A DNA stretch of 64,000 nt from an uncultured Clostridia bacterium (lineage in GTDB: Bacteria; Bacillota; Clostridia; Christensenellales; CAG-917). Below, one piece after another: positions 7,008-15,311 of this stretch. The notes below the pieces were generated by a model that saw only the letters and a list, made by a program, of their open reading frames with translations, had not been told where the DNA came from and did not search any database. The position numbers and the translations under genes are program-made. The stretch is taken from NCBI GenBank assembly GCA_934277615.1, contig CAKQUV010000006.1, forward strand, positions 1-64,000. Direction: 5' to 3'. How positions within the stretch are numbered: the stretch's first letter is position 1; each line of letters starts with the position of its first letter.

Positions 7008-8771
7008 CTTCGGGAAACGGGTGCGTGCATTATAATGAGTATGCAACAACTCATGCGCAAGATGGCTATTCGGTTCGCCAAGGAACTCGTCGTAAAGTTT
7101 TTGAACTTGCGCGTTCTTGTGAGAAACACGGACAGGTTTGCCCTCGTCCTCACGGTAAAGCGCCGCTGCACGTTTTTCACGGAATGTGTCGAGAATATCG
7201 GCGTCCTCGTTGGGAAGGAAGCAAGGTTGGACGTAAGGTTGTCCGCCGCCTGCGACGCATCCGCCGGGGCATCCCATGATCTCGATGAAGTGATAAGGGC
7301 TCTTGCCTTCTCTGATTTGGTCAAGGAGCACTTTTGCGTTCTTCATACCGTGTGCGACTGCCACTTTGACTTCCATACCGCCGAGGTTATAGGTCGCTTC
7401 TTTGATGCCTTCGAGACCTCTGACTTCGGTGAGTTCGACGTGTTCGAGCTCTTTTCCGTCGAGCACTGCCGCCGCCGTACGCAGAGCCGCTTCCATAACG
7501 CCGCCTGTAGTTCCGAAAATAACGCCTGCGCCCGTGTATTCGCCGACAATATCGTTGTCAAATTCTTCGTCGGGAAGTCTGTTGAATATGATGCCTGCGC
7601 GCTTAATCATCTTGGCAAGCTCTCTTGTCGTAAGCACTGCGTCAACGTCTTTAAGCCCGTTGGTGGAGAGTTCTTTTCTCTCTTTCTCGAACTTCTTGGC
7701 GGTGCAAGGCATAATGGACACGACATACATATCTTCGGGATTTATGCCCTTTTGTTCTGCATAATACGTCTTGAGGATTGCGCCAAACATCTCGTGAGGC
7801 GATTTGCATGAAGAAAGGTGATCGAGCAAATCTCCGTAGTAATACTCCGCATAGTTGATCCAACCGGGCGAACAAGACGTAATCATCGGCAACACGCCGC
7901 CGTCCTTGACTCTGCCGAGCAATTCCGTAGCCTCTTCCATAATGGTGAGGTCTGCGCTGAAGTTGGTATCAAACACTTTCTTGAATCCGAGACGACGGAG
8001 CGCCGCAACCATCTTGCCGGTTACGAGCGAGCCGATAGGCATACCGAACTCTTCGCCGAGCGCCGCTCTAACTGCGGGAGCCGCTTGCACGACAACGTAT
8101 TTGCCTGCTTTGAACGCAGCGTCGACCTTGTCGATTTCGCTCACTTCCATAAGCGCGCCCGTGGGGCAAACGCTCACGCATTGACCGCACAAAATGCAAG
8201 GAGAATTTGCAAAACTTCTGTTCTCTGCCGGCGCGACGATGGTCTTGAATCCTCTCTTTTCAAAGCCGAGAACGGACAAACCGTGCGCGTTTTTGCATCT
8301 TTCGATACATCTTCCGCAAAGCACGCACTTGCTTGTGTCGCGCTTGATTGACGGAGTGAGTTTGTCAACAGTTACGGGAGTTTGTTCACCGCTGTAAATG
8401 CCCTCTCTTGCGCCCGTGAGAACAGCGACGTGCAAAAGTTCGCACTTACCGTTCTTGTCGCACTCTTGGCAATTGCGGTTGTGATTGGAAAGCAAAAGCT
8501 CGACGGACGATCTTCTTGCTTGCACAGCTTTGGGGGAAGAAATGGTGATTTCCATACCTTCCGCGACGGGATAAACGCAGGACGCCACAAGACCTCTTGC
8601 GCCCGTAGCCTCGACAAGGCACACTCTGCAAGAACCTCTGGAGCATTCGCCGTGATTGTATGCGCAAAGGGACGGAATTTCATAACCGCAAGCCTTTGCA
8701 GCCTCAAGGATAGTCAAGCCTTGTTCGACTTGATAAGGGACACCTTCGATTTTGATATTTATTTTAGCCAT
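7005..8771 (-). CDS. hydA: [FeFe] hydrogenase catalytic subunit of HydABC
   Basis: Reduces protons to H2 in the NAD- and ferredoxin-linked trimeric hydrogenase, in the cytoplasm. Its 588 residues contain, in order: a 2Fe-2S ferredoxin domain (CGYEIPSLCAYNHGECSRGSC, about 28-55), a His-ligated 4Fe-4S site (HNRNCQECDKNGKC), two 4Fe-4S clusters (CVLCGRCIERC and CILCGQCVSVC) and the H-cluster domain with TSCSPGW (about 298), MPCTAKKFE (about 353) and MGCPGGCVAGGGQP (about 499). A small-subunit-like tail closes the chain. The TSCSPGW form is usual for HydABC-type enzymes. It is last in hydC-hydB-hydA, 15 bases after hydB. A structured element begins at its stop codon. Confidence 0.95.
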   Translation of the reverse strand: MAKINIKIEGVPYQVEQGLTILEAAKACGYEIPSLCAYNHGECSRGSCRVCLVEATGARGLVASCVYPVAEGMEITISSPKAVQARRSSVELLLSNHNRNCQECDKNGKCELLHVAVLTGAREGIYSGEQTPVTVDKLTPSIKRDTSKCVLCGRCIERCKNAHGLSVLGFEKRGFKTIVAPAENRSFANSPCILCGQCVSVCPTGALMEVSEIDKVDAAFKAGKYVVVQAAPAVRAALGEEFGMPIGSLVTGKMVAALRRLGFKKVFDTNFSADLTIMEEATELLGRVKDGGVLPMITSCSPGWINYAEYYYGDLLDHLSSCKSPHEMFGAILKTYYAEQKGINPEDMYVVSIMPCTAKKFEKERKELSTNGLKDVDAVLTTRELAKMIKRAGIIFNRLPDEEFDNDIVGEYTGAGVIFGTTGGVMEAALRTAAAVLDGKELEHVELTEVRGLEGIKEATYNLGGMEVKVAVAHGMKNAKVLLDQIREGKSPYHFIEIMGCPGGCVAGGGQPYVQPCFLPNEDADILDTFREKRAAALYREDEGKPVRVSHKNAQVQKLYDEFLGEPNSHLAHELLHTHYNARTRFPK

Positions 8772-8786
8772 AATAATTCCTTCTCT

Positions 8787-10670
8787 TTACTTTTTCTCGA
8801 TTGCTTTGAGTCTGCACGAAGAGATACACATACCGCACTTGATGCACTTTTCCGTATCGATTGCTCTGGACGGGAGTTTGTGGTTGGGCGCGATGTAGTT
8901 GGTGCTGTGGATAGCGTTTGTGGGGCAATTTCTCTCGCAGAGGCCGCAACCGACGCATTTATCCGCAATAATCGTGTAGTTCATAAGGCTCTTGCACACT
9001 GCCGCCGGGCACTTTTTGTCCACGATATGCGCGATGTATTCGTCCTTGAAGTGCGCAAGTGTGGAAAGTATGGGGTTGGGAGCGGTTTGTCCCAAAGCGC
9101 AAAGAGAGTTGGTCTTAATGTTGTTTGCAAGGTCAATGAGCTTGTCGAGATCTTCCATCGTCGCTTGACCTTTGGTTATCTTGGTGAGAAGCTCGAGCAT
9201 TCTCTTGGTGCCGATACGGCAGGGCGAGCATTTGCCGCAGGATTCGTCGCAAATAAATTCCATATAGAACTTTGCAACGTCAACCATACAGTTGTCCTCA
9301 TCCATAACGATAGCGCCGCCGGAGCCCATCATAGATCCTTTTGCGACAAGGTTGTCAAAGTCGATGAGCGCGTCAAGATCGTCTGCCGTGAGGCATCCGC
9401 CAGAGGGGCCGCCGGTTTGAATTGCCTTGAATTTCTTGCCGTTCGGGATACCGCCGCCGATGTCGTAAATGAGCTCGCGCAAAGTCGTACCCATAGGCAC
9501 TTCCACAAGACCGACGTTGTTGACCTTTCCGCCGAGTGCAAAGACCTTGGTGCCTTTGGATTTTTCAGTGCCGTATTGAGTGAACTTGTCAACGCCCTCT
9601 CTCATGATGTAAGGCACGCAAGCAAGCGTTTCGACGTTGTTGACGATTGTCGGAGATTGCCACAAACCTTTGACTGCCGGGAACGGCGGACGAGGACGAG
9701 GCATACCTCTTTGACCTTCGATAGAGTTGAGAAGAGCCGTCTCTTCACCGCAAACGAACGCGCCTGCGCCGAGGCGAATATGTACGCGGAATGAGAAGTT
9801 TGTGCCGAGAATGTTGTCGCCGAGCAAGCCCATTTCTTCTGCTTGACGGATTGCAATGCGCAAACGATGCACTGCGATAGGATATTCCGCACGCACGTAG
9901 AAATAACCATTTTGTGCGCCGATTGCATAACCTGCAATCATCATACCCTCGATAACCGCAAGCGGATTGCCTTCGAGGATGGAACGGTCCATAAACGCGC
10001 CCGGATCGCCTTCGTCGCCGTTGCAAACGACGTATTTGTCGCCTTCGGGTTGAGCGTATGCAAATTGCCATTTTCTACCCGTCGGGAAACCGCCGCCGCC
10101 GCGACCTCTCAGACCGGACGCCAAAATCTCGTTGATGACGTCTTGTCTGTCCATTTGAAGCGCGCGTGCAAGACCTTTGAATGCGCCTGCGCCGAGTGCC
10201 TCTTCAATCTTTTCGGGATTGATGCTGCCACAGCCGTGCAATGCGATACGCACTTGCTTTTTATAGAAAGTGATGTCGTCTTGTTTGGAAACTTTTTCTT
10301 TGGTGATAGGATCGACGTAAAGGAGTCTTTCCACAACTTCGCCGTTTTCAAGGTCTTTTTCGACGATTTCTTTCACGTCGTCGATTTTGACCATTCTGTA
10401 AAGAGTATCTTCGGGATAAATCTTGACAAACGGACCTTGCGAGCAGAAACCGAAACAACCCACTTGGTTGACGGTAACTCTGTCTTGCAAACCTTTTTCA
10501 TTGACGAGTTTTATAAACTCTTCTCTGATTTCGTCGGAATGGGAAGAAAGACAACCCGTACCGCCGCAAAGCACGACGTGGCGTTTGCCGTCGTGTCCGG
10601 TAAATTTTGCATCCATACATGCCGAGCAATCTCTGCAAGTATTTTCGAGTTCTTCAAAAGTTCTAATCAT
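8787..10670 (-). CDS. hydB: HydABC hydrogenase, NADH/FMN-binding subunit
   Basis: NuoF-like diaphorase subunit of 627 residues. It oxidises NADH and passes electrons to HydA, in bifurcating enzymes together with reduced ferredoxin. Domains: N-terminal thioredoxin-like 2Fe-2S (to about 110), FMN/NADH-binding core with GRGGGGFPTG (about 186) and GDEGDPGAFMDRS, a 4Fe-4S site CGKCSPCRIG (about 473), and a C-terminal 2x4Fe-4S ferredoxin (CVGCGLCERNC, CIKCGMCISSC). An ATG at 10679 overlaps the hydC stop but lies one base from the GGAGG site. The ATG at 10670 has normal spacing of about 10, so I chose it. Confidence 0.94.
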   Translation of the reverse strand: MIRTFEELENTCRDCSACMDAKFTGHDGKRHVVLCGGTGCLSSHSDEIREEFIKLVNEKGLQDRVTVNQVGCFGFCSQGPFVKIYPEDTLYRMVKIDDVKEIVEKDLENGEVVERLLYVDPITKEKVSKQDDITFYKKQVRIALHGCGSINPEKIEEALGAGAFKGLARALQMDRQDVINEILASGLRGRGGGGFPTGRKWQFAYAQPEGDKYVVCNGDEGDPGAFMDRSILEGNPLAVIEGMMIAGYAIGAQNGYFYVRAEYPIAVHRLRIAIRQAEEMGLLGDNILGTNFSFRVHIRLGAGAFVCGEETALLNSIEGQRGMPRPRPPFPAVKGLWQSPTIVNNVETLACVPYIMREGVDKFTQYGTEKSKGTKVFALGGKVNNVGLVEVPMGTTLRELIYDIGGGIPNGKKFKAIQTGGPSGGCLTADDLDALIDFDNLVAKGSMMGSGGAIVMDEDNCMVDVAKFYMEFICDESCGKCSPCRIGTKRMLELLTKITKGQATMEDLDKLIDLANNIKTNSLCALGQTAPNPILSTLAHFKDEYIAHIVDKKCPAAVCKSLMNYTIIADKCVGCGLCERNCPTNAIHSTNYIAPNHKLPSRAIDTEKCIKCGMCISSCRLKAIEKK

Positions 10671-10675
10671 CTCAA

Positions 10676-11158
10676 TCATTCCTCCCTCGACTTATAACTG
10701 TCAACAATGCCGGGGATGGCGTTGACTGCGACTTTCGGATAAACCTGTCCGTTGATGGAAACGGCAGGAGCAATACCGCACGCACCGATACAGCGCAATG
10801 CGTCAATCGTAAACAAACCGTCTTGAGTGGTCTCACCGGGCTTGATGCCAAGCACTTCGCTGAACTTGTCGATGACTTGTTGCGCGCCCTTGACGTAGCA
10901 AGCAGTGCCAAGACATACGCCGATAACGTATTTTCCCTTTGGTGCCAAAGAGAAGAAAGAATAGAAAGTCACGACGCCGTAAATTTCCGCAACAGAGATT
11001 CCCGTTCTTTCAGAGACGATTTCTTGCACTTCGATGGGAATATAACCGTATTCCTTCTGAATATCGCTCAAAATCATCATAAGCGGGGTTTTTTCGTCGG
11101 TGTATCTGTCGCAAATCATATTGATTTGAGCAACAGCCGCCTCACTTAAATGAGCCAT
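10676..11158 (-). CDS. hydC: HydABC hydrogenase, NuoE-like subunit
   Basis: A 160-residue thioredoxin-fold 2Fe-2S protein of the NuoE/HydC family, the usual length. The cluster cysteines lie in VCLGTACYVKGAQQ and DALRCIGACGIAP, the expected paired pattern. It is the first gene of hydCBA, preceded by a strong AAAGGAGGGG site, and relays electrons within the complex. Its TGA lies within ATGA at the hydB boundary, suggesting translational coupling. AT-rich DNA upstream (11180-11210) probably holds the operon promoter, but I could not fix a convincing -35. Confidence 0.94.
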   Translation of the reverse strand: MAHLSEAAVAQINMICDRYTDEKTPLMMILSDIQKEYGYIPIEVQEIVSERTGISVAEIYGVVTFYSFFSLAPKGKYVIGVCLGTACYVKGAQQVIDKFSEVLGIKPGETTQDGLFTIDALRCIGACGIAPAVSINGQVYPKVAVNAIPGIVDSYKSREE

Positions 11159-11329
11159 AATTTAGCCCCTCCTTTGTTGAATATAATGATAATCGAAATT
11201 ATATTAACATATATTAAGTGATGCCGCAAGCACAAATTGAATTTTGGAAAAATTTATCGATAAAGAATATGGATAATATCGACTTGTGATAAAAAAGGAT
11301 AATTTGGAATTAAACGCACACTCATGCGA

Positions 11330-11432
11330 AACTCACTTATACACGAATATGCCCGTTCGAAGTGTCCTTATTAACGGACTGTGCTTATTCAAAGTTTCGA
11401 GCCGCAAGGCGGCGAGCTGTTGAGCGCCGCCA
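11330..11432 (-). repeat. Dispersed intergenic repeat, copy C (fragment)
   Basis: Only the right end of the repeat is present, in minus orientation. TTATTAACGG...TGTGCTTATTC (11369-11392) is followed by the GCCGC/GCGGC hairpin (11401-11413) and GAGCGCC. A second right-end-like stretch (CACTTATACACGAATATG) lies beside it at about 11334. It occupies the gap between hydC and the DUF3795 gene; the rest of that gap (11160-11330) is AT-rich with no gene seen. Confidence 0.72.
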
Positions 11433-11471
11433 TTGCGCCTTGAGGAAATTGGGAAAAGACTCGAAACTATT

Positions 11472-11729
11472 TTATTTACACCATTTTTTACATTGTTCAA
11501 TTCTTGCGCCGTTATCGCTTTGCTCCATATCGTAAGCAAAAGTATGCAACAGAGCGCAGACAAAGCTCTCGCATTCTCCGCAATTTTGCAATCCTTTCTT
11601 TTCACAACAGGATTTAACGGGACAACTATCAGCCCAGAACGGTTTTTCCATATTCACGCATCCTTTGCAACCGGTTACTTCCCTAAAACTGCATTCGCTG
11701 CACTTAAGCCCACATCTTGATTCAATCAT
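11472..11729 (-). CDS. DUF3795-like cysteine-rich small protein
   Basis: An 85-residue protein with many cysteines in spaced pairs (CGLKCSECSF, GCKGCVN, CPVKSCCEKKG, NCGECESFVC) and an aromatic, charged C-terminus ending in CKKWCK. The pattern matches DUF3795, a family of unknown function thought to bind metal. The start at 11729 has AAGGAG with good spacing. It lies 17 bases after the DUF998-GNAT gene and is probably the third gene of the tetR operon. The role is not known. Confidence 0.75.
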   Translation of the reverse strand: MIESRCGLKCSECSFREVTGCKGCVNMEKPFWADSCPVKSCCEKKGLQNCGECESFVCALLHTFAYDMEQSDNGARIEQCKKWCK

Positions 11730-11746
11730 AGGTACACTCCTTCCGT

Positions 11747-13042
11747 TCAGAACGTCTGCTTTGGCAGTTCTTTCTCCGCTTTCTCTGGGAACGTCGCTTC
11801 AAAACGTTCAAAGCCATCCTTCTCCCTCTCGCAGACAAAATACCCTTCGGGATCTTTGTATATACCGCTCACTCCGTCCAAAAAGCCGTCTTTCAATTCC
11901 TTAATCAAGAAATAATCTGCGTCGGGGTCATCGGCATAGCGCACGCCTTTGGTTTTGGCAGGAATAAAGCCCGATTTGCCGTAGAAGTCGATATTGCCGG
12001 TGATTGCAAGTGCGCCGACGCCCATCTCTTTTGCCTTTTGCATGGTGTAGTCGAGAAGAATTTTGCCATAGCCTTTGCGCTGATATTCTGGCAAAATGCC
12101 GATTGGACCGAACGTCATAATCGGAAGTTTGCTTCCGTCGTCGCAGTCTATTTCCGAACGCACGTAAATCACTTGTCCGATAAGTTTTCCGTCAAGTTCC
12201 ATAACGTAATCGAGTTCGGGCACGAATGCGGGATCGTTGCGGTAGCAATGCAAAACGTAATGTTCCATACACCCGGGACGATAAACGTTCCAAAACGCCT
12301 CTCTCGTGAGATTTTCCACTTCTCTATAATCTTCTTTTTGCTCATTTCGTATTGTTAGATTGTTGTTTTTCATATATTCACCTTGATTATTGGTATTATT
12401 TTGCGGAATAGTTTTTTCTTTGTCGAGGAACAGATGTATTCCGAGCGCACAGTTAAATCCCGTTGCGGCAAACACACTGAAACGCTCCACTACACCGAAG
12501 TATTTTGCGGGTACGATTTTCATACCGAGCGCGCCCACAAGCATCATTGCAAGCGCAACGGCAGCGCAAATGCAGTAGGACAAATATCTCTTGTCCTTTG
12601 CCCCTGCGATGATGATAAGCACAAGCGATACTATCGACAGCAGCACGACCGCAACGGTTACTATCATGTGCATAACGTCCTGCGCCTGCCCTGCATATCC
12701 GCTGTCGGAAAGCGGAAACATGCGATATCCGACTGCGGAAACCCATTCCATAACCGCAAAAAGATATACGCCTATACGCAGGAGTTTGCTTTCTTTTTTC
12801 CTGATACCAACGCACGCCACGGTGGCGCAAAGCACCTCGCACACGTTGTAAAAAGCGGTGAGTTGATTCCATAGCGCAAGCGACGGCGCATTTGCCGCGC
12901 TCAAATCGCTCACAGCTTGCGAAAGCCAATCGTACCCGGGGTACGCAAGCGGCGCAAAAATCACCGCAACCGCATAAGACGAAAAGCTTACCATGCCCGT
13001 CAGACCGAGTATTTGCAACAAAGATTTGTTTGATTTTTTCAT
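11747..13042 (-). CDS. DUF998 membrane protein fused to a GNAT acetyltransferase
   Basis: A 431-residue chain made of two normally separate proteins. Residues 1-210 carry about six hydrophobic segments like DUF998 membrane proteins. Residues 224-431 form a GNAT N-acetyltransferase with the acetyl-CoA loop GILPEYQRKGYGKILLDY. At the joint, codon 224 is an ATG (12373) preceded by an AAGGTG-like site, so the acetyltransferase may also be made alone; the linker (KTIPQNNTNNQGEYMKNNN) looks like a translated former intergenic spacer. Its start overlaps the tetR stop (ATGA). Substrates are unknown. The fusion could be real, or a lost stop codon or sequencing error. Confidence 0.82.
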   Translation of the reverse strand: MKKSNKSLLQILGLTGMVSFSSYAVAVIFAPLAYPGYDWLSQAVSDLSAANAPSLALWNQLTAFYNVCEVLCATVACVGIRKKESKLLRIGVYLFAVMEWVSAVGYRMFPLSDSGYAGQAQDVMHMIVTVAVVLLSIVSLVLIIIAGAKDKRYLSYCICAAVALAMMLVGALGMKIVPAKYFGVVERFSVFAATGFNCALGIHLFLDKEKTIPQNNTNNQGEYMKNNNLTIRNEQKEDYREVENLTREAFWNVYRPGCMEHYVLHCYRNDPAFVPELDYVMELDGKLIGQVIYVRSEIDCDDGSKLPIMTFGPIGILPEYQRKGYGKILLDYTMQKAKEMGVGALAITGNIDFYGKSGFIPAKTKGVRYADDPDADYFLIKELKDGFLDGVSGIYKDPEGYFVCEREKDGFERFEATFPEKAEKELPKQTF

Positions 13043-13677
13043 TTAATTTTGCCTCTTCGGACGTTGAAAACGTCAAAGAACAAGCGGACGTGTTCGTCGA
13101 GTTTTTGCACGCATTCCTCTTCTCTCTCGGGCTGACGGTCGCATACGCCGATAAGAGTAATCACGGGCGCAACGTACATAAGCGCAAGCGTGTCAGGATT
13201 TGCACTCAACAGCTCTCCCGCAGCAATGAGATTTTTGAAAATGTCCGAGTGATACGCCACAATTCTATCCACGTATCTTTGCGAATACAACTGAGCGATT
13301 TTCGATGTTCTAAATTGCTCGATTGTCATCATTTTCCTGAATTTGCGCACCTTCTCGTCATGCAAGGAATAAAAGAAAATGCCATGCACTTTTTCAATCA
13401 AATCCTCAACGGAAATTCCGTTGAACGACGGTACGTCCTGCGCAACGTTCTGCACGTGAATATCGATTTTGTCCGTATCCTCTTCATATCTTTTTGCCAC
13501 GTCTTCGAATATAGCGTCGAATATCGCCTGCTTGCTCGGATAGTGATTGTAAAGGGAAGGCGCTTTTATACCCACCTCTTTTGCGATTTGGTCAACGCTC
13601 ACTGCGTCGTATCCCCTCTCCGAAAACAGATCCAATGCTTTCTGAATAATAAGATTTTTTGTATCTTCTTGTTTCAT
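13039..13677 (-). CDS. TetR-family transcriptional regulator
   Basis: A 212-residue repressor with the TetR N-terminal helix-turn-helix (residues 8-52, ALDLFSERGYDAVSVDQIAKEVGIKAPSLYNHYPSKQAIFDAI). The C-terminal ligand domain is helical and diverged, as usual. It is the first gene of a probable three-gene unit with the DUF998-GNAT fusion (4-base overlap) and the DUF3795 gene. A near-perfect 20-bp palindrome lies just upstream (13686-13705), which suggests autoregulation. The ligand cannot be read from sequence. Confidence 0.93.
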   Translation of the reverse strand: MKQEDTKNLIIQKALDLFSERGYDAVSVDQIAKEVGIKAPSLYNHYPSKQAIFDAIFEDVAKRYEEDTDKIDIHVQNVAQDVPSFNGISVEDLIEKVHGIFFYSLHDEKVRKFRKMMTIEQFRTSKIAQLYSQRYVDRIVAYHSDIFKNLIAAGELLSANPDTLALMYVAPVITLIGVCDRQPEREEECVQKLDEHVRLFFDVFNVRRGKIK

Positions 13678-13685
13678 ACATCCTC

Positions 13686-13705
13686 ACTAACTAACGTTTG
13701 TTAGT
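13686..13705. promoter_or_regulatory. Probable TetR operator
   Basis: A 20-bp inverted repeat, ACTAAC...GTTAGT around a central AACGTT, with one mismatched pair of ten. It begins nine bases upstream of the tetR start, so a bound repressor would block the operon. Confidence 0.7.
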
Positions 13706-13802
13706 ATGGTTTTAGCACTTGAAAAAGCATAAGTCAAGCAAAAGTGAAAAAGTTTATATAAATATGGAAAATAGCGGACTGATTAACGAAAACTTATTCA
13801 AG

Positions 13803-14265
13803 GCGTACTTATACACGGTATGTGTCTATTCGGAGTTGGAGGCGCAAGGCGCCGACCGCATCGAGCGCCAAGCTTGACGATAAGTACAAGTGAGCCGATA
13901 AGTGTTGTTCTTTTTATCGGCGAACGAGTGGCATAATAAGAGAACGATACTCGTCTATGCGCGTGCCGTAAGGAGCGAAGCGACGGAATAGCGATTGTTA
14001 CGAAGTCAATCGCGTCGCGTGTCCCCCCGCGGAGCGGTTCCGTGGGTTCCCTCAACCGAAGCGCAGAGGGGAAACGGAATATGGGCGCGACGCGTTAAAC
14101 GACACATTCGGTGAATGTGTCGTAGCCAAAGCGAACGAGGCGGATTGCGGTGCGCAAACGCCGAAGTCCAAACACCATGAGGAAGGGGGAAAGTTGCATT
14201 TAATAATATTTTTAGAAATGCCGGCGTGTCCGAAAAGAGGGGGCATTGCATTTAAGGAGTTACGA
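13803..14265 (-). repeat. Dispersed intergenic repeat, copy D
   Basis: A near full-length copy in minus orientation with the long left extension also seen in copy B. Hairpins: CGACACATTC-GGT-GAATGTGTCG (14100-14122), GCCGATAA/TTATCGGC (13894-13921) and GGCGC/GCGCC (13841-13853). The second stem has a sequence unlike any other copy, while its flanks (TATGCCACT, CTTGTACT) are conserved. It fills most of the gap between tetR and nadE. No gene seen. Confidence 0.87.
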
Positions 14266-14276
14266 CGCACTCTATA

Positions 14277-14304
14277 AAAAAGCCACCCGCTCGGGTGGCT
14301 TTTT
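14277..14304 (-). terminator. Terminator of nadE
   Basis: AAAAAGCCACCC/GGGTGGCTTTTT, a 12-bp stem with loop GCTC and an A/T run on both sides, directly after the nadE stop. Confidence 0.9.
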
Positions 14305-14306
14305 AT

Positions 14307-15053
14307 TTATTCGCCGAATTTAACCGGCATTTTCATTTTATGCGCGGCCCTGCGTTTCGCGCTCTCAATCTTCTCTTTAACATCTGCAGGCACGTCTTCC
14401 CCACGCAGATATTTGTCTACGTCGGCGTATTTGATGCCCATTTCCTGCTCGTCGGTTTGACCTTGATAAAGACCTGCGGACGGAGCTTTGGTGATGATAG
14501 TTTCGGGTGCGCCGAGATATCTCAAATGCTCGTAAATTTCGCCGACGGTCAAGTCTGCAATCGGGTTGAAATCATGCGCGCCGTCGCCCCACTTGGTGAA
14601 GTAGCCGAGCGTTGCTTCGTCGAGGTTGCCCGTGCCCGCCACAAGATATCCCCTTGCCTGACCGAGCGCATAAAGCGTTGTCATTCTGAGGCGCGGATTG
14701 ATATTGACGCTTGCCATTTTGAGGTTGCTCTCGCCTGCGTTATTGCTGGTAAGTTGCTCGCCGAAAGCGTCGAGAAGCGCTTGTTTGGTTGCGCTCAAAT
14801 CTATCTCTATTTGCTCGATGCCGAAATGCTCGCCGGCTCTCAAAGCGTCGTCGCGGTCGCTGCCGTAATTTTGCGAAGATTGGCAAGGCATAATTACGCC
14901 CAAAACGTTGGGGGTTGCAAGTTTGCAAAGCGCGCCCACGAGGGTACAATCTTTTCCGCCGCTGTTGCCGTAAATAATGCCCTTTGCGCCCGTCTTTGCA
15001 AGCAAGTCGCGTATCCATTGCACGCGTTTTTCGATTGATGATACAACGTCCAT
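14307..15053 (-). CDS. nadE: NAD synthase, ammonia-dependent type
   Basis: Makes NAD from nicotinate adenine dinucleotide, ATP and ammonia in the cytoplasm. It has 248 residues, in the range of the glutaminase-lacking enzyme. Family blocks are clear: PP-loop GNSGGKDCTLVGAL (about 39-52), AGTGNLDEATLGYFTKWGDGAHDFNPIADLTV (substrate site) and PSAGLYQGQTDEQEMG. The PP-loop reads SGGKDC where the family norm is SGGxDS, an unusual substitution. I start at ATG 15053 (MDVVSS), which follows GAGGTG; further upstream the frame is AT-rich and unlike the family. Single gene with its own terminator. Confidence 0.92.
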   Translation of the reverse strand: MDVVSSIEKRVQWIRDLLAKTGAKGIIYGNSGGKDCTLVGALCKLATPNVLGVIMPCQSSQNYGSDRDDALRAGEHFGIEQIEIDLSATKQALLDAFGEQLTSNNAGESNLKMASVNINPRLRMTTLYALGQARGYLVAGTGNLDEATLGYFTKWGDGAHDFNPIADLTVGEIYEHLRYLGAPETIITKAPSAGLYQGQTDEQEMGIKYADVDKYLRGEDVPADVKEKIESAKRRAAHKMKMPVKFGE

Positions 15054-15240
15054 ATTATTCACCTCGAAAATGAAGATTTTATTGATTTTTATTATATACG
15101 GATTTTTGCAATATTCAACTTTTTTGAATAAATTGCTCAAAAAACATTAAAATTTTATGAAAATCGGAGCGACAAGCCCTCAAAATCGCTATTTTTTGCA
15201 AAAAATTTTCAAAAATACACGTTTTTTAACAAATTGGGTA

Positions 15241-15269
15241 TTGAATTATTTTCGGCAAGGATATATAAT
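15241..15269 (+). promoter_or_regulatory. Promoter of gldA
   Basis: TTGAAT (15241-15246), a 17-base spacer and TATAAT (15264-15269) lie 42 bases before gldA. Confidence 0.78.
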
Positions 15270-15311
15270 GTTTACATCTTAAAAAAAATACCTCATTAAA
15301 GGAGAAAATTT

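Noticed and set aside
8382..9794. A 470-codon plus-strand frame over hydA-hydB
   Set aside because: Antisense shadow; both hydA and hydB are unmistakable on the minus strand.
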